A stretch of 64,000 nucleotides of DNA from Onthophagus taurus (Eukaryota; Arthropoda; Insecta; Coleoptera; Scarabaeidae): contig NC_091970.1 in NCBI RefSeq assembly GCF_036711975.1, positions 3,107,501 through 3,171,500 on the forward strand. The letters are read 5' to 3'. Within the stretch, counting starts at the first letter, position 1. Every line of letters begins with the position of its first letter. The position numbers and the translations under genes are program-made. Below, one piece after another: positions 47,801 to 59,954 of the stretch. A model generated the notes under the pieces. The model made no database searches and was not told the DNA's origin. It saw only the letters and a list, made by a program, of their open reading frames with translations.

Positions 47801-50800
47801 ATTCAAGCAAACGCTTCTGTGAGTTAGTTATATTACATCTTCATTTGAAACTTGTTTTGGAATGGTATTTTAAACAAATTTTATCTAAAATGATTTTTGA
47901 TAAAATTGAATTTTCATCGTACTATTCACAGGGAAATATAAGATTTTATAATTTCGATTAATCGGAAAAAATGTTTTAATGAAAGTTGTTACTGGCTCGA
48001 TTGTAAATAAGATTTGTTTGAAACATTTTTCTTTAAAACCACAAATGGCGAAGTTATTGGCTATATTCCAGACATTTGACACAGCCTGTATATATGTGTA
48101 TATATCAGTATACAGCGCTATCTAGTAACTATATCAAATTTTTTTATTTAAATAATCGATTATAAATCATATTCTAAACAAATTTTATCTGAAACAATTT
48201 TTGATAAAATTAAATTTTTTTCATCGTACTATTCACAAGGAAATTTAAGATTCTATAATTTCGATTATTCGAAAAAAATGTTTTAATGAAAGTTGTTACT
48301 GGCTCGATTGTAAATAAGATTTGTTTGAAACATTTTTCTTTAAAACCACAAATGGCGAAGTTATTGGCTATATTCCAGACATTTGACACAGCCTGTATAT
48401 ATGTGTATATATCAGTATACAGCGCTATCTAGTAGCTATATCAAATTTTTTTATTTAAATAATCGATTATAAATCATATTCTACACAAATTTTATCTGAA
48501 ACAATTTTTGATAAAATTAAATTTTTTTCATCTTACTGTTCACAGGGAAATATAAGATTTTATAATTTCGATTATTCGAAAAAAATGTTTTAATGAAAGT
48601 TGTTACTGGCTCGATTGTAAATAAGATTTGTTTGAAACATTTTTCTTTAAAACCACAAATGGCGACGTTATTGGCTATATTCCAGACATTTGACACACCC
48701 TGTATATATGTGTATATATCAGTATACAGCGCTATCTAGTAACTATATCAAATTTTTTTATTTAAATAATCGATTATAAATCATATTCTACACAAATTTT
48801 ATCTGAAACAATTTTTGATAAAATTAAATTTTTTTCATCGTACTGTTCACAGGGAAATATAAGATTTTATAATTCCGATTATTCGAAAAAAATGTTTTAA
48901 TGAAAGTTGTTACTGGCTCGATTGTAAATAAGATTTGTTTGAAACATTTTTCTTTAAAACCACAAATGGCGAAGTTATTGGCTATATTCCAGACATTTGA
49001 CACAGCCTGTATATATGTGTATATATCAGTATACAGCGCTATCTAGTAACTATATCAAATTTTTTTATTTAAATAATCGATTATAAATCATATTCTAAAC
49101 AAATTTTATCTGAAACAATTTTTGATCAAATTAAATTTTTTTCATCGTACTGTTCACAGGGAAATATAAGATTTTATAATTTCGATTATTCGAAAAAAAT
49201 GTTTTAATGAAAGTTGTTACTGGCTCGATTGTAAATAAGATTTGTTTGAAACATTTTTCTTTAAAACCACAAATGGCGAAGTTATTGGCTATATTCCAGA
49301 CATTTGACACAGCCTGTATATATGTGTATATATCAGTATACAGCGCTATCTAGTAACTATATCAAATTTTTTTATTTAAATAATCGATTATAAATCATAT
49401 TCTAAACAAATTTTATCTGAAACAATTTTTGATAAAATTAAATTTTTTTCATCGTACTGTTCACAGGGAAATATAAGATTTTATAATTTCGATTATTCGG
49501 AAAAAATGTTTTAATGAAAGTTGTTACTGGCTCGATTGTAAATAAGATTTGTTTGAAACATTTTTCTTTAAAACCACAAATGGCGAAATTATTGGCTATA
49601 TTCCAGACATTTGACACAGCCTGTATATATGTGTATATATCAGTATACAGCGCTATCTAGTAACTATATCAAATTTTTTTATTTAAATAATCGATTATAA
49701 ATCATATTCTAAACAAATTTTATCTGAAACAATTTTTGATCAAATTAAATTTTTTTCATCGTACTATTCACAGGGAAATTTAAGATTCTATAATTTCGAT
49801 TATTCGGAAAAAATGTTTTAATGAAAGTTGTTACTGGCTCGATTGTAAATAAGATTTGTTTGAAACATTTTTCTTTAAAACCACAAATGGCGAAGTTATT
49901 GGCTATATTCCAGACATTTGACACACCCTGTATATATGTGTATATATCAGTATATATATATAAGTAAATATATAAAAGTAAATAAGATTTGTTTGAAAAT
50001 TTTTTTGATTCAAACAATAATTATTAAGATAACCTCAATAAAATTTTATATACAGGGTGCCCATTATGTATGGAAATAGTATATATCTTGGTAGGTATCA
50101 ACTTTATAAAAAAACATTTTATACAAAAGTTGTTTAATATTTTATTTGCCACAATAAGACAGCATTCAATTGTTTTTATTTCAGAAAACAACTGAGCAAC
50201 GAATAACACTTGAAGTTTTTTAAATGGCAACGTACCTTTTCGTTAGGTTCATTTGATAGATTTTTTTTCTCTTTACGATGACGTAAAATTTTAGTACCTT
50301 TATATAAGAAAACTTTTCAAAAAAATTTAATAATTGTTTATTAAGAAAATTTAACTAATAACATTAATCTAGATATTCGAGATCGTCAAGTACCTCGAAG
50401 TACCTCTAATTATTGAAGATTTACGCTAATTTTTCGTATTTGTTTTATTTTGTACGTAAATTTAATTTACGGTAATAATTCGAGGTAATTGACGATCTCG
50501 GATATCTAGATTAATGTTATTGATTAATTTTTATTAATAAAATTTGTTTTTATTAATTAAAATTTGATTATTTTTTTCAAAAATGTTCTGATGTAAGGGT
50601 ACAAAGATTTTACGTTTCTTTACTTCTCAGATTACTCTTCAGATGTTGTCAAATAGATTGTCATTTGTTGTATCAGAGTATCTTATACAGGGTGGTCAAA
50701 AATTGAATTACTGTTTCTCCATATTCAATGTCGAGAAAGTCGAAAATTTTAAATGGAACGCCCCATATTTTTTTAGTCTATCAGAAAGAGAATTTAATTC

Positions 50801-53800
50801 GCTACAAATTACCTATAAACATTCCCATATCTATTTATTGTAGTTTGCCTCATATTGCGAAATTTATTAAAACATGCACGAAATGCAGGTTTTTTTATTA
50901 GAAAGCTATGAAATTTTGACAATTTTTGGTCCATGTTTGTATTATTGTTGTCATTAGTTACATTTGACGACGGGTGTAAGTCATTGAACATCATGGTAAA
51001 TAATGATGATAAAATTTCCTGCATATTTTGATAAATTTAAGAATATGAGAGAAACTACAATAAATAGGTATAGGAATGTTTATAGATAAATTGTAGAGAA
51101 TTAAATTCCCTTTCGTATAAGCTAATAAAATATGGAGCGTTCCATTTAAAATTTTCGACTTTCTCCCCATTGAATATGGAGAAACGATAATTCAATTTTT
51201 GACCACCCTGTATAAGATACTCTGATACAATATATGACAACCTATTTGAGAGCATCTGAAGAGTAATTGTGGCAATTTAGAGCTTTTTTGAATGAACGTT
51301 GGCTGGGATATAGGGTTTTAAAGAGCATGGTGAAATTTGCCAAAAAAAGCTTAAAACCAAAATAACTCGAAAACGAAAAACGCTAGGTACCAATAACCTT
51401 TATGAAAGTCGACATATTTTTTTACGTACAATTAAAAGGTGCAATAAAAACTATAGCATTCCATTTAAAATAACGAAGTTATGGTCTACTTCCGGTAGAC
51501 TGGAAGTGGCAGCCATCTTGAAAATATTTTAGATCGAAAGTTCCGACTGAACAACCCATACTACCAAAATTTCAAAACTGTACGAATACTGGAACTTAAA
51601 AAAGTTCTAACGAACCACATAGAGAGTTACATAATGGGCAACCTGTATATATATATTAGTATACAGAGCCATCTAGTAACCATATCAAAATTTTTTATTA
51701 AAATAATCGATTGTAAATCAGATTCTAAACAAATTTTATCTGAAACAATTTTTGATAAAATTAAATTTTCATCGTACTATTCACAGGGAAATTATAGATT
51801 TTATGTATAATTTCAACTATTCGAAAAAAATATTTTAATGAAAGTTGTTACTGGCTCGATTCTAATTAAGATTTGTTCGACAAATTTTTTGATTCAAACA
51901 ATAATTATTAAGATAACCTCACAAAAATGTTATACAGGGTGTGTCAAATGTCTGGAATATAGCCAATAATTTCGCCATTTGTGGTTTTAAAGAAAAATGT
52001 TTCAAATACAAGTTTCTTTATTAATGATTGTTGAAACTGTAATTTTTTTGACATTTAAAGCTGTCAGCGGTGTTATTTCGGCGCCTACTTTGATTGTAAT
52101 TAGCTGATTCAAAGACTTTCAAAAAACGCAATTTTTCTCGATTTTTTTCGTATACAATCATATGATTTGATATGTTTATTGCAAAGAGGAACTTATCCTC
52201 TATCAAAGTATGCAAAAAAAATATATGCATCCGATTTAAAATAACAATATTGGTTGCCATAGCAACGAAAAAAAAACAATGCAAACAAGCAAATATCGCC
52301 AAAAAATGTGCCACAGTTAATAAAGAGTTTTTTATTTGAAACATTTTTCTTTAAAACCACAAATGGCGCAGTTATTAGCTATATTCCAGACACATGACAC
52401 ACCCTGTATATATGTGTATATATCAGTATATATCTAGTAACTATATCAATTTTTTTTATTAAAATAATCGATTATAAATCATATTCTAAATAAATTTTAT
52501 CTGAAACAATTTTTGATAAAATTAAATTTTTTTCATCGTACTGTTCACAGCGAAATTTAAGACTTTATAAATTCGATTATTCGAAAAAAATTTTTTAATG
52601 AAAGTTGTTACTGGCCCGTTTCTAAATAAGATTTGTTCGAAAAATTTTTTGATTCAAACAATAATTATTAAGATAACCTCAAAAAAATACATTTTATATA
52701 CAGGGTGTATCTGAATGACGTGCCCAAACTTCAGGGGGTGATTCTTTAGGTAATTTTAAGGGTACTTTCTTATATAAACTATCAGCGATTTCGATTCCCC
52801 TGCGGATCTAGGCCCCTTCAAAAATGGCGAAAAATTTTGGTTTATTTTATTTTTCCCGAAAACCATTAACAGCAAGAAAATGAAATTTGGGAAATATGTT
52901 TAGCTTATAATAGGGCATGTTTCGAGCCTATTTGTACTTTCAATCTTCCCTTCTAAGTTACTAAACATAACCAATTCAATTTTTGTCTAGATCTTTTTTA
53001 TGACGATGATAAATACATTGGAAATATTTTATTTAGATAGACGAAAATATTCTAAAACTTTTTTGCCTCTCTGATGTTCTTCGAAAAGTTAATAGTTTCT
53101 GAGAAAAAAATTAATTAAGCAAACACTAACTGTTAAGCTGTAGCGTTGTTAATCAAAAGTTGGAAAAAATCTTAGCAGGCTTAGCAATCTTTGTCAGAAA
53201 TATTTTTGACGTTTAAATGTCAGTGGTTTTCTTACTATTATTATTGTTTTATTTAAAATTTTGAAACGTCGAGTGAACGAGCGTAAATGCTGTAGAACTT
53301 TATTCATAAATTAATTTGAAAAACAATAATAATAGTAAGAAAACCACTGACATTTATACGTCAAAAATATTTCTGACAAAGATTGCAAAGCCTACTAAGA
53401 TTTTTTCATTAAAAATTCATTCCAACTTTTGATCGACAACCCCGTTGTTGAGCGGGCAGTGTTTGCTTTATTATCTTTTTTCTCAAAAATTAGTCGTTTT
53501 TGGAAAAATTTTAGAGAGACAAAAAAGTTTTAGGATACTTTCATCTACCTATGTAATTTTTTTTTAATGTAATTACCCTCTGCATAAAAAAATTTTAGCA
53601 AAAATTTAAAAGGGGTGGTTACGTTTAGTAGTTTAGAAGGATAGGTTGAAAGTCCAAATAGGGTGATGAAAACGTGACCTACTACCAGTTAAACATAAAA
53701 AAATTAAACCAAAATTTTCCGCCATTTTTGGAGGGGTGTAGCTCCTTAGGGGAGCCCAAGTCGCCCATGGTTTATATATCAAAGTACCCTTAAAATTGCC

Positions 53801-54220
53801 TAAAGAATCACCCCCTGAAGTTTGGGCATGTCATTCAGATACACCCTGTATATAAAAATACAATATATCGTTTAGAAATCGTATTATAAACGAGATTTAT
53901 TTGAAATATTTTGCGATTATTATAAAAACATATATATTTACCATCAACTTTCAATAAAGCAGTTGCACTTTCTCGAACACCAGCAGTATTCCTAGCAACA
54001 CATTGATATCTCCCATCATCACTCGGTTTCGTATCGGTTATTGCCAAATTCGAGCCGTCGACGATCCGAAATCGACCATCGGTTTCAATGGTGTGCCCAT
54101 CCTTCCTCCAGGTTATTTGAGGTTCTGGGGTTCCCCTGGGAGGGCCGCACTCCAACACCACATCCTTTCCGGCCACAACGCGCGTACTTTGCGGTTCGAG
54201 CCGGAAGTCTTCTCGAAGCA
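41819..54220 (-). CDS. robo2: Roundabout receptor, Robo2/3 type, 3' exons
   Basis: Exons 54220-53942, 47733-45266 and 42169-41819 join in phase. Robo is the axon-guidance receptor for Slit. The first exon in the window is Ig2 (LREDFRLEPQSTRVVAGKD). The second encodes Ig3-Ig5, three fibronectin III domains, one membrane helix (WFMALLISMVTVMIILFGAM) and cytoplasmic motifs: a CC0-like DYAEVD and CC1 (PYATTTL). The last exon adds 116 residues (VWIPPVAPNADEPIY ... EPGNML) without a CC2 poly-proline motif. Lack of CC2/CC3 is known for insect Robo2/3, hence that class. Ig1 and the signal peptide are outside the window or unrecognised in the upstream intron. The last exon was confirmed by phase (ATG|GTT). 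Introns of 3.1 and 6.2 kb are filled with satellites and foldback elements. Confidence 0.93.
42210..45180. repeat. CpG-rich hairpin satellite (~123-bp units) in a robo intron
   Basis: About ten units start with TCTAATGCCTCGG at about 44034, 44157, 44280, 44403, 44528, 44653, 44777, 44901, 45025 and 45148, plus partial units at 43930 and 42210-42420. Each unit has the arm CCTCGGCCGCAAGCGACCTC, a loop of about 35 bp, the inverse arm GAGGTCGCTTGCGGGCGAGG, and a small CCAATATTGG palindrome. A 1,497-bp foldback element splits the array. Related sequence lies at 12.4-12.7 kb. Confidence 0.95.
42422..43918. mobile_element. 1.5-kb foldback element inside the hairpin satellite
   Basis: The ends CAGGGTGAGCTATTA and TAATAGCTCACCCTG are inverted, TA flanks both, and inverted similarity runs inward for roughly 400 bp on each side. 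Two inner pairs of CAGG-type ends (near 42546 with 43797, and near 42748 with 43430) suggest nested or stepwise-built elements. No transposase is present. Confidence 0.85.
47810..49960 (+). repeat. 307-bp chimeric satellite (satellite plus transposon end)
   Basis: CAGCGCTATCTAG heads stand at 48113, 48420, 48727, 49034, 49341 and 49648, exactly 307 bp apart in every step. About 200 bp of each unit is the ~290-bp satellite. The rest (TTTAAAACCACAAATGGCGA through TTTGACACA(G/C)CCTGTA) is the right end of the element at 51935-52406. The array therefore arose when such an element end became part of the satellite unit and was amplified. Confidence 0.93.
50359..50519. repeat. Inverted repeat with ~31-bp arms
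   Basis: TAACATTAATCTAGATATTC at the left reappears inverted at the right (GATATCTAGATTAATGTTA); the arms continue through GAGATCGTCAA, with one mismatch, and flank CCTCGAAGTACCTC and AATTCGAGGTAATT. Confidence 0.8.
50688..51210. mobile_element. 523-bp nested CAGGGTG element within a larger palindrome
   Basis: CAGGGTGGTCAAAAATTGAA and its inverse form the ends. The inverted symmetry extends outside them (ATTACTCTTCAGATG ... TATCAGAGTATCTTA and its mirror) to about 50630 and 51270, so the true unit may be larger than the CAGGGTG-bounded part. Confidence 0.75.
51646..52700 (+). repeat. ~290-bp satellite, two units split by an element
   Basis: Satellite heads lie near 51658 and 52420. The first unit runs to 51934 and the second to 52700, with the 472-bp element 51935-52406 between them. 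Both breaks are at the TA-rich linker. Confidence 0.85.
51935..52406. mobile_element. 472-bp foldback MITE, donor of the chimeric satellite segment
   Basis: The ends CAGGGTGTGTCAAATGTCTG and CAGACACATGACACACCCTG are inverted repeats whose similarity continues about 75 bp inward (GGAATATAGCC, CGCCATTTGTGGTTTTAAAG). TA lies outside. The right arm is the segment seen in the 307-bp satellite. Confidence 0.85.
52701..53848. mobile_element. 1.15-kb foldback element
   Basis: The ends CAGGGTGTATCTGAATGACG and inverse are flanked by TA. Inverted similarity continues through CTTCAGGGGGTGATTCTTTA to a central region near 53275, so nearly the whole element is two arms of roughly 500 bp. It has no coding capacity. 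It ends about 90 bp from the Ig2 exon of Robo. Confidence 0.85.
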
Positions 54221-56060
54221 CTAAAATAAAATTTTAATTTTAAGTAAATAATTTTTTCGGTGGGAAAAATCCCAAAGTAGTTTTTCAAAAGGCGAAATGG
54301 GGTATATGAAGGGATTTTTTTGGGATTCTCCCGGTTGGGGCGGTTTGTTGTTTATTTACGGGCGGGATTTTCAATTTAAGCGCTCCGCTTTTTTACGTTG
54401 AATTCCAGGACCTATTGTGACAGGACTATTGTGCACCGCAAAGAGGATAACGGGCCATTTACCGGGGAATTTGGGGGAAAAGAGGGGAGCAAAGAGGGTT
54501 TAGGATAAGGGCCGGTCGTTACGGATATTGAAATATTAACCCGCCGAGTTTACGTTGGATTATAAAAGCGAGAGGCTTTGGTTCTTTGCCAGGGAAGAGT
54601 AAATGGGTTGGTTATTGGAGTTGTTTGTTTTCCATAAACGACAAACATTAAAACATCGAAATATTTAGGTTCTTGTTTTTTCTTTTTTTTGTTTCGATTA
54701 TACTTGAGTTTTCTTTTGATCCACAACGTAATTTTCCGCCTCGGTTTTTAAAGAACACACACAAAGAGAAACCGTGCGAAGAAACACATGTGCGTCTTTC
54801 GTTTCAGGAACCACCTGAGTCCAAAGTTTCGCCCCCTTACCCATCGTAAACCCCCAGCGCCCTAAAGATCATCATCATTAACCTCCCCCAACGCAGAAAA
54901 CCTAAGGACAACCCAAACAGTAAGAAAACCACCTTAATTTTTTCGCGTTTTTGCACTCATAGCTTACAAAGGGGCCAATTATGGAGATCCTCCCGGGTTC
55001 GGTAAACAGTCGGGTGTTTTTTTTGAAGGGGTAAATTAAGGGCGGGGGGTAATTAAAGAAAAACCCAGACCGGGTCCATGCTGACTCACAAAGAGTCGAA
55101 TTTCGAAACTGTACACCGGGGGTTTTAATTGCTGCGTGCCCTTTTGTTATTCCAGCAGCGTGCGGGGATCGGACGAAAGCGTAATCCTCGCATATTAACA
55201 ATGTCAGAGTACCTTTATGTAGTACCTAATTTAACGGGGATTATGCCGTTCGTTCCAAATGAAAGAAAAATTGCTCCAGCAACAAATCATTGTGTTCATG
55301 AGCATCTTATTAAAAATAAACCCCACAAAATTAATTAAAAAAATAAATAAAATAAATAAAGCGTTATTCGTACTCGTTTTAATCAGAATTTATTGCGATT
55401 TATTTTACGCCCGAAAAGGACGCTATTTATGTCAGTCCCGTCACGTACCCGTTTTGCTGTTGTTGACAGTCCTATTTTATATAAAACTCAAAAAAGGGGT
55501 ACTAAATTTCATTAAAATGTACCCTGGAAAATTCAAATTTCATTGTGCTACAATAAAATTAATTGAGACTAAAGTTTTACGTATCGTTAAAACGAGATAA
55601 TCTCATCAGCTTAAACTGAGTGATTTGTAACGGAATACTCTAGGTATTAGTCCCTATCAACAGATGGCAGCCGACGTTTGATTGATCCCTAGGACAATGA
55701 GTTGAGTGGACGACCTATTATACGAACGAAGTGCCTCGTAAACGCATTACGCACATCAAACGTTCGCCATTGTACCAGGCCGTTGCCTTTACACAAACTA
55801 GCCGTAACGCGATTAAACCGCGAATCAAATCACGTTTCACTTTGTATAAAAATTCCAATTTGTTGATTAACCCTCTCTCTGTTTTGTATTTTATCCCGAT
55901 TTTATGTGCAATTAAAAATATATAAACGACGAGTGATGTTAAATTCAAAAATTTGTTGTTAGGTATATTAAGGTAATTATCGAAAATTCGAAACAAAAAC
56001 GAAATTCATTAACTAAATTGATTGCTGATTTAATTTTAAATCAATTTTTTTGATACAAAT
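54221..56060. other. Probable robo upstream intron, no gene recognised
   Basis: Parts (54300-54560 and 54940-55200) are less AT-rich and may be conserved regulatory DNA; open frames on both strands match nothing I know. A pyrimidine-AG at about 55154 is acceptor-like but on the wrong strand for Robo. Confidence 0.3.
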
Positions 56061-57838
56061 AATAATTAATGAGATTATCTCAAAAAATGAATTTTTATAT
56101 CAGTGTACAGCGCCATCTAGTAACTATATTAAATTTTTTTATTAAAATAATCGATTATAAATCATATTTTAAACAAGTTTTATCTGAAACAATTTTTGAT
56201 AAAATTGAATTTTCATCGTACTATTCACAGGGAAATTATAGATTCTATGTATAATTTCAATTATTCGAAAAAAATGTTTTAATTAAAATTGTTACTGACT
56301 CGATTCTAAATAAGATTTATTCGAAAAATTTTTTAATTCAAACGATAATTATTAAAATAAAATCAAAAAAATGTTATATATATGTATATATATTGGTATA
56401 CAGCGCCATCTAGTAAACATATCAAATTTTTTTATTAAAATAATCGATTATAAATTGTATTTTAAACAAATTTCATCTGAAACAATTTTTGATAAAATTG
56501 AATTTTCTTCGTACTATTCACAGGGAAATTATAGATTCTCTATAATTTCAATTTTTCGAAAAAAATGTTTTAATGAAAATTGTAACTGACTCGATTCTAA
56601 ATAAGATTTATTCGAAAAATTTTTTAATTCAAACGATAATTATTAAAATAACCTCAAAAAATGTTATATATATGTATAGATATCGGTATACAGCGCCATC
56701 TAGTAACCATATCAAAATTTTTTATTAAAATAATCGATAAATTGTATTTTAAACAAATTCTATCTGAAACAATTTTTGATAAAATTGAATTTTCGTCGTA
56801 CTATTCACAGGGAAATTATAGATTCTATAATTTCAATTTTTCGAAAAAAATGTTTTAATGAAAATTGTTACTGACTCGATTCTAAATAAGATTTATTCGA
56901 AAAATTTTTTAATTCAAACGATAATTATTAAAATAACCTCAAAAATATGTTATATATATATGTATATATATCAGTATACAGCGCCATCTAGTAAACATAT
57001 AAAATTTTTTTATTAAAATAATCGATTATAAATTGTATTTTAAACAAATTCTATCTGAAACAATTTTTGATAAAATTGAATTTTCATCGTACTATTCACA
57101 GGGAAATTATAGATTCTCTATAATTTCAATTTTTCGAAAAAAATGTTTTAATGAAAATTGTGACTGACTCGATTCTAAATAAGATTTATTCGAAAAATTT
57201 TTTAATTCAAACGATAATTATTAAAATAACCTCAAAAATATGTTATATATATGTATAGATATCGGTATACAGCGCCATCTAGTAACCATATCAAAATTTT
57301 TTATTAAAATAATCGATTATAAATTGTATTTTAAACAAATTCTGTCTGAAACAATTTTTGATAAAATTGAATTTTCATCGTACTATTCACAGGGAAATTA
57401 TAGATTCTATAATTTCAATTTTTCGAAAAAAATGTTTTAATGAAAATTGTTACTGACTCGATTCTAAATAAGATTTATTCGAAAATTTTTTTGATTCAAA
57501 CGATAATTATTAAAATAACCTCAAAAACATGTTATATATATGTATAGATATCGGTACACAGCGCCATCTAGTAACCATATCAAAATTTTTTATTAAAATA
57601 ATCGATTATAAATTGTGTTTTAAACAAATTCTATCTGAAACAATTTTTGATAAAATTGAATTTTCATCGTACTATTCACAGGGAAATTATAGATTCTCTA
57701 TAATTTCAATTTTTCGAAAAAAATGTTTTAATGAAAATTGTGACTGACTCGATTCTAAATAAGATTTATTCGAAAAATTTTTTAATTCAAACAATAATTA
57801 TTAAGATAACCTCAAAAAATGTTATATATATATGTATA
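56061..57838 (+). repeat. ~290-bp satellite array, six units
   Basis: CAGCGCCATCTAG heads lie at 56108, 56401, 56691, 56979, 57270 and 57559 (288-293 bp apart). The last unit is interrupted in its TA linker by the foldback element at 57839. Confidence 0.95.
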
Positions 57839-59015
57839 CAGGGTGTTTCGGTGACTCGGGGAACAAATTTAACCACATACACTAGAGTGAAAATGACGAC
57901 GATTCATGTAAAAAAGAATTAGTAAAAGTCTTCAAATTTCAAAGATACAGGCCATCAAACTTAGGAAATTTTAACACATTTTTCCAAATATCTTAAACAC
58001 TATTTACAGTAGAACGCTGAAATTTGGTACAGTATAATTCAATGTAATGTAAAATCGTTAGGCAATTTATGATTCGGATCGGTCCGCGGGAACAATGCTG
58101 TACAGGCTGTTCCTAAAGTTTGTTTGCTCAGAACTTTTTTATTCTATCATAACCCTACATTTATTTTTGCAGTTTCTAATAGTAAATTTTGTTTAGTAAC
58201 TTTTATTACTCTTAGATATTATTGATAAAAATTACCGTTTTCGTGTTAAATGCAAAAATGTTGGGATCCGATTTCAATAATAGCACTAAAAAAAAGAAAT
58301 CTAAACTTTTGAACATTTCCTTTAGTATTTCTTATTACTTGTCCTGTTATTTTATGTACTTTTTTTATTATTCCTGTTAGTGTTGTCGTTTTTTTGTTTA
58401 TTTTTTGTTGATTTTTAATTTATTGTTTTTGGATTCTTTTATTAAACCAACTAAAACAAATTAAAAATGTGATTTAGCTAAATCCACACTTAGACATGTT
58501 GCATACATAATAGTTATGACAGCTCAATTCGATTTTCACTTGTCATTGCCAATTCAGATTATTTATTTATTTTTTTTTAGTGTTATTGAATTCGGAGCCT
58601 AACATTTTTGCATTTAATACGAAAACGGTGGTTTTTATCAATATTCTCTAAGAGTGATAAAAGTTTCTAAACTAAATTTACTATTAGAAACTGCAAAAAT
58701 AAATGTAGAGTTATGATGGAATAAAAAAGTTCTGAGCAAACAAACTTTAGGAACAACCTGTATAGCATTGTTCCCGTGTACTGATCCAACTCAAAAATTG
58801 CCTAATGATTTTACGTGATATTAGTTTACACTGTACCAAATTTCAACGCTTTACCATAAATAGTGTTTAAAATATTTAGAAAAATGTGTTAAAATTTACT
58901 AACTTTAATGGCCTGTATCTTTGCAATTTGAGGACTTTTACTAATTTTCTTTACATTACTCGTCATCATTTTCACTCTAGTACATGTGGTTACATTTATT
59001 CCCCGAAACACCCTG
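57839..59015. mobile_element. 1.18-kb foldback element in the satellite linker
   Basis: The ends CAGGGTGTTTCGGTGACTCG and CCCCGAAACACCCTG are inverted. Arms of about 440 bp, with an inner GCTGTACAGGCTGTTCC block, surround a unique centre at about 58285-58560. TA flanks both ends and satellite sequence resumes immediately. Confidence 0.88.
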
Positions 59016-59589
59016 TATATATCAGTATACAGCGCCACCTAGTAAACATATAAAATTTTTTTATTAAAATAATCGATTATAAATTGTATTTTAAACAAAT
59101 TTTATCTGAAACAATTTTTGATCAAATTGAAAATTCATCGTACTATTCACAGGAAAATTATAGATTCTATGTATAATTTCAATTATTCGGAAAAAATGTT
59201 TTAATGAAAATTATTACTGACTCGATTCTAAATAAGATTTATTCGAAAAATTTGTTGATTCAAACTATAATTATTAAGATAACCTCAAAAAATGTTATAT
59301 ATATATATGTATATATATCAGTATACAGCGCCATCTAGTAAACATATAAAAATTTTTTATTAAAATAATCGATTATAAATTGTATTTTAAACAAATTTTA
59401 TCTGAAACAATTTTTGATAAAATTGAATTTTCATTGTACTATTTCTATGTATAATTTCAATTTTTCGAAAAAAATGTTTTAATGAAAATTATTACTGACT
59501 CGATTCTAAATAAGATTTATTCGAAAAAATTTTTGATTCAAACTATAATTATTAAGATAACCTCAAAAAATGTTATATATATATGTATA
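59016..59589 (+). repeat. ~290-bp satellite, two units between elements
   Basis: Satellite heads lie at about 59030 and 59325. The second unit has lost about 15 bp around the TTCACAGGG motif. The next element begins at the same linker position. Confidence 0.9.
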
Positions 59590-59862
59590 CAGGGTGATTC
59601 ATAAGTAATGGGCCAAATTGTAAATGTACGTTCAGGAGGCCAAAATAATAATATTTTCATTAACAATAATGGGTCTTAGTCTGCTCCTTACTGAGATACA
59701 GGATGTTAAAGCGAAAAAAATAAAATAGATTTTTGTTAATAGATCAGCTACTTTTCTACATAATGACTCATAGTTGACTTATAGTTTTTGTAAGGGTAAA
59801 CAATAATGTGTGAGAGGATTTGAGTTAACTCGTAGATGTCGCCACATGCGCCATATGAATTA
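59590..59862. repeat. Left 273-bp terminal inverted repeat of the DD41D element
   Basis: Its reverse complement is at 61471-61743. The match runs from CAGGGTGATTC to GCGCCATATGAATTA and stops sharply there. Confidence 0.9.
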
Positions 59863-59954
59863 TGAAACGTCAATGAGCTTTTACGTTTAATGAATAGTTT
59901 AAAACATTTTATTGTTAAGTAAACTGATTCATTCTTGTCCTAACATAAATCAAA

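Larger units (their letters stand above)
50053..51645. mobile_element. TA-inserted element carrying a second, nested element
   Basis: The left end CAGGGTGCCCATTATGTA pairs with the right end TACATAATGGGCAACCTG; TA flanks both. The interior has no transposase. It contains the nested element 50688-51210 and a hairpin at 50359-50519. Confidence 0.75.

Noticed and set aside
54902..55201. 99-codon minus-strand frame as a possible Robo Ig1 exon
   Set aside because: It has no Ig Cys/Trp pattern and no similarity to Robo Ig1.
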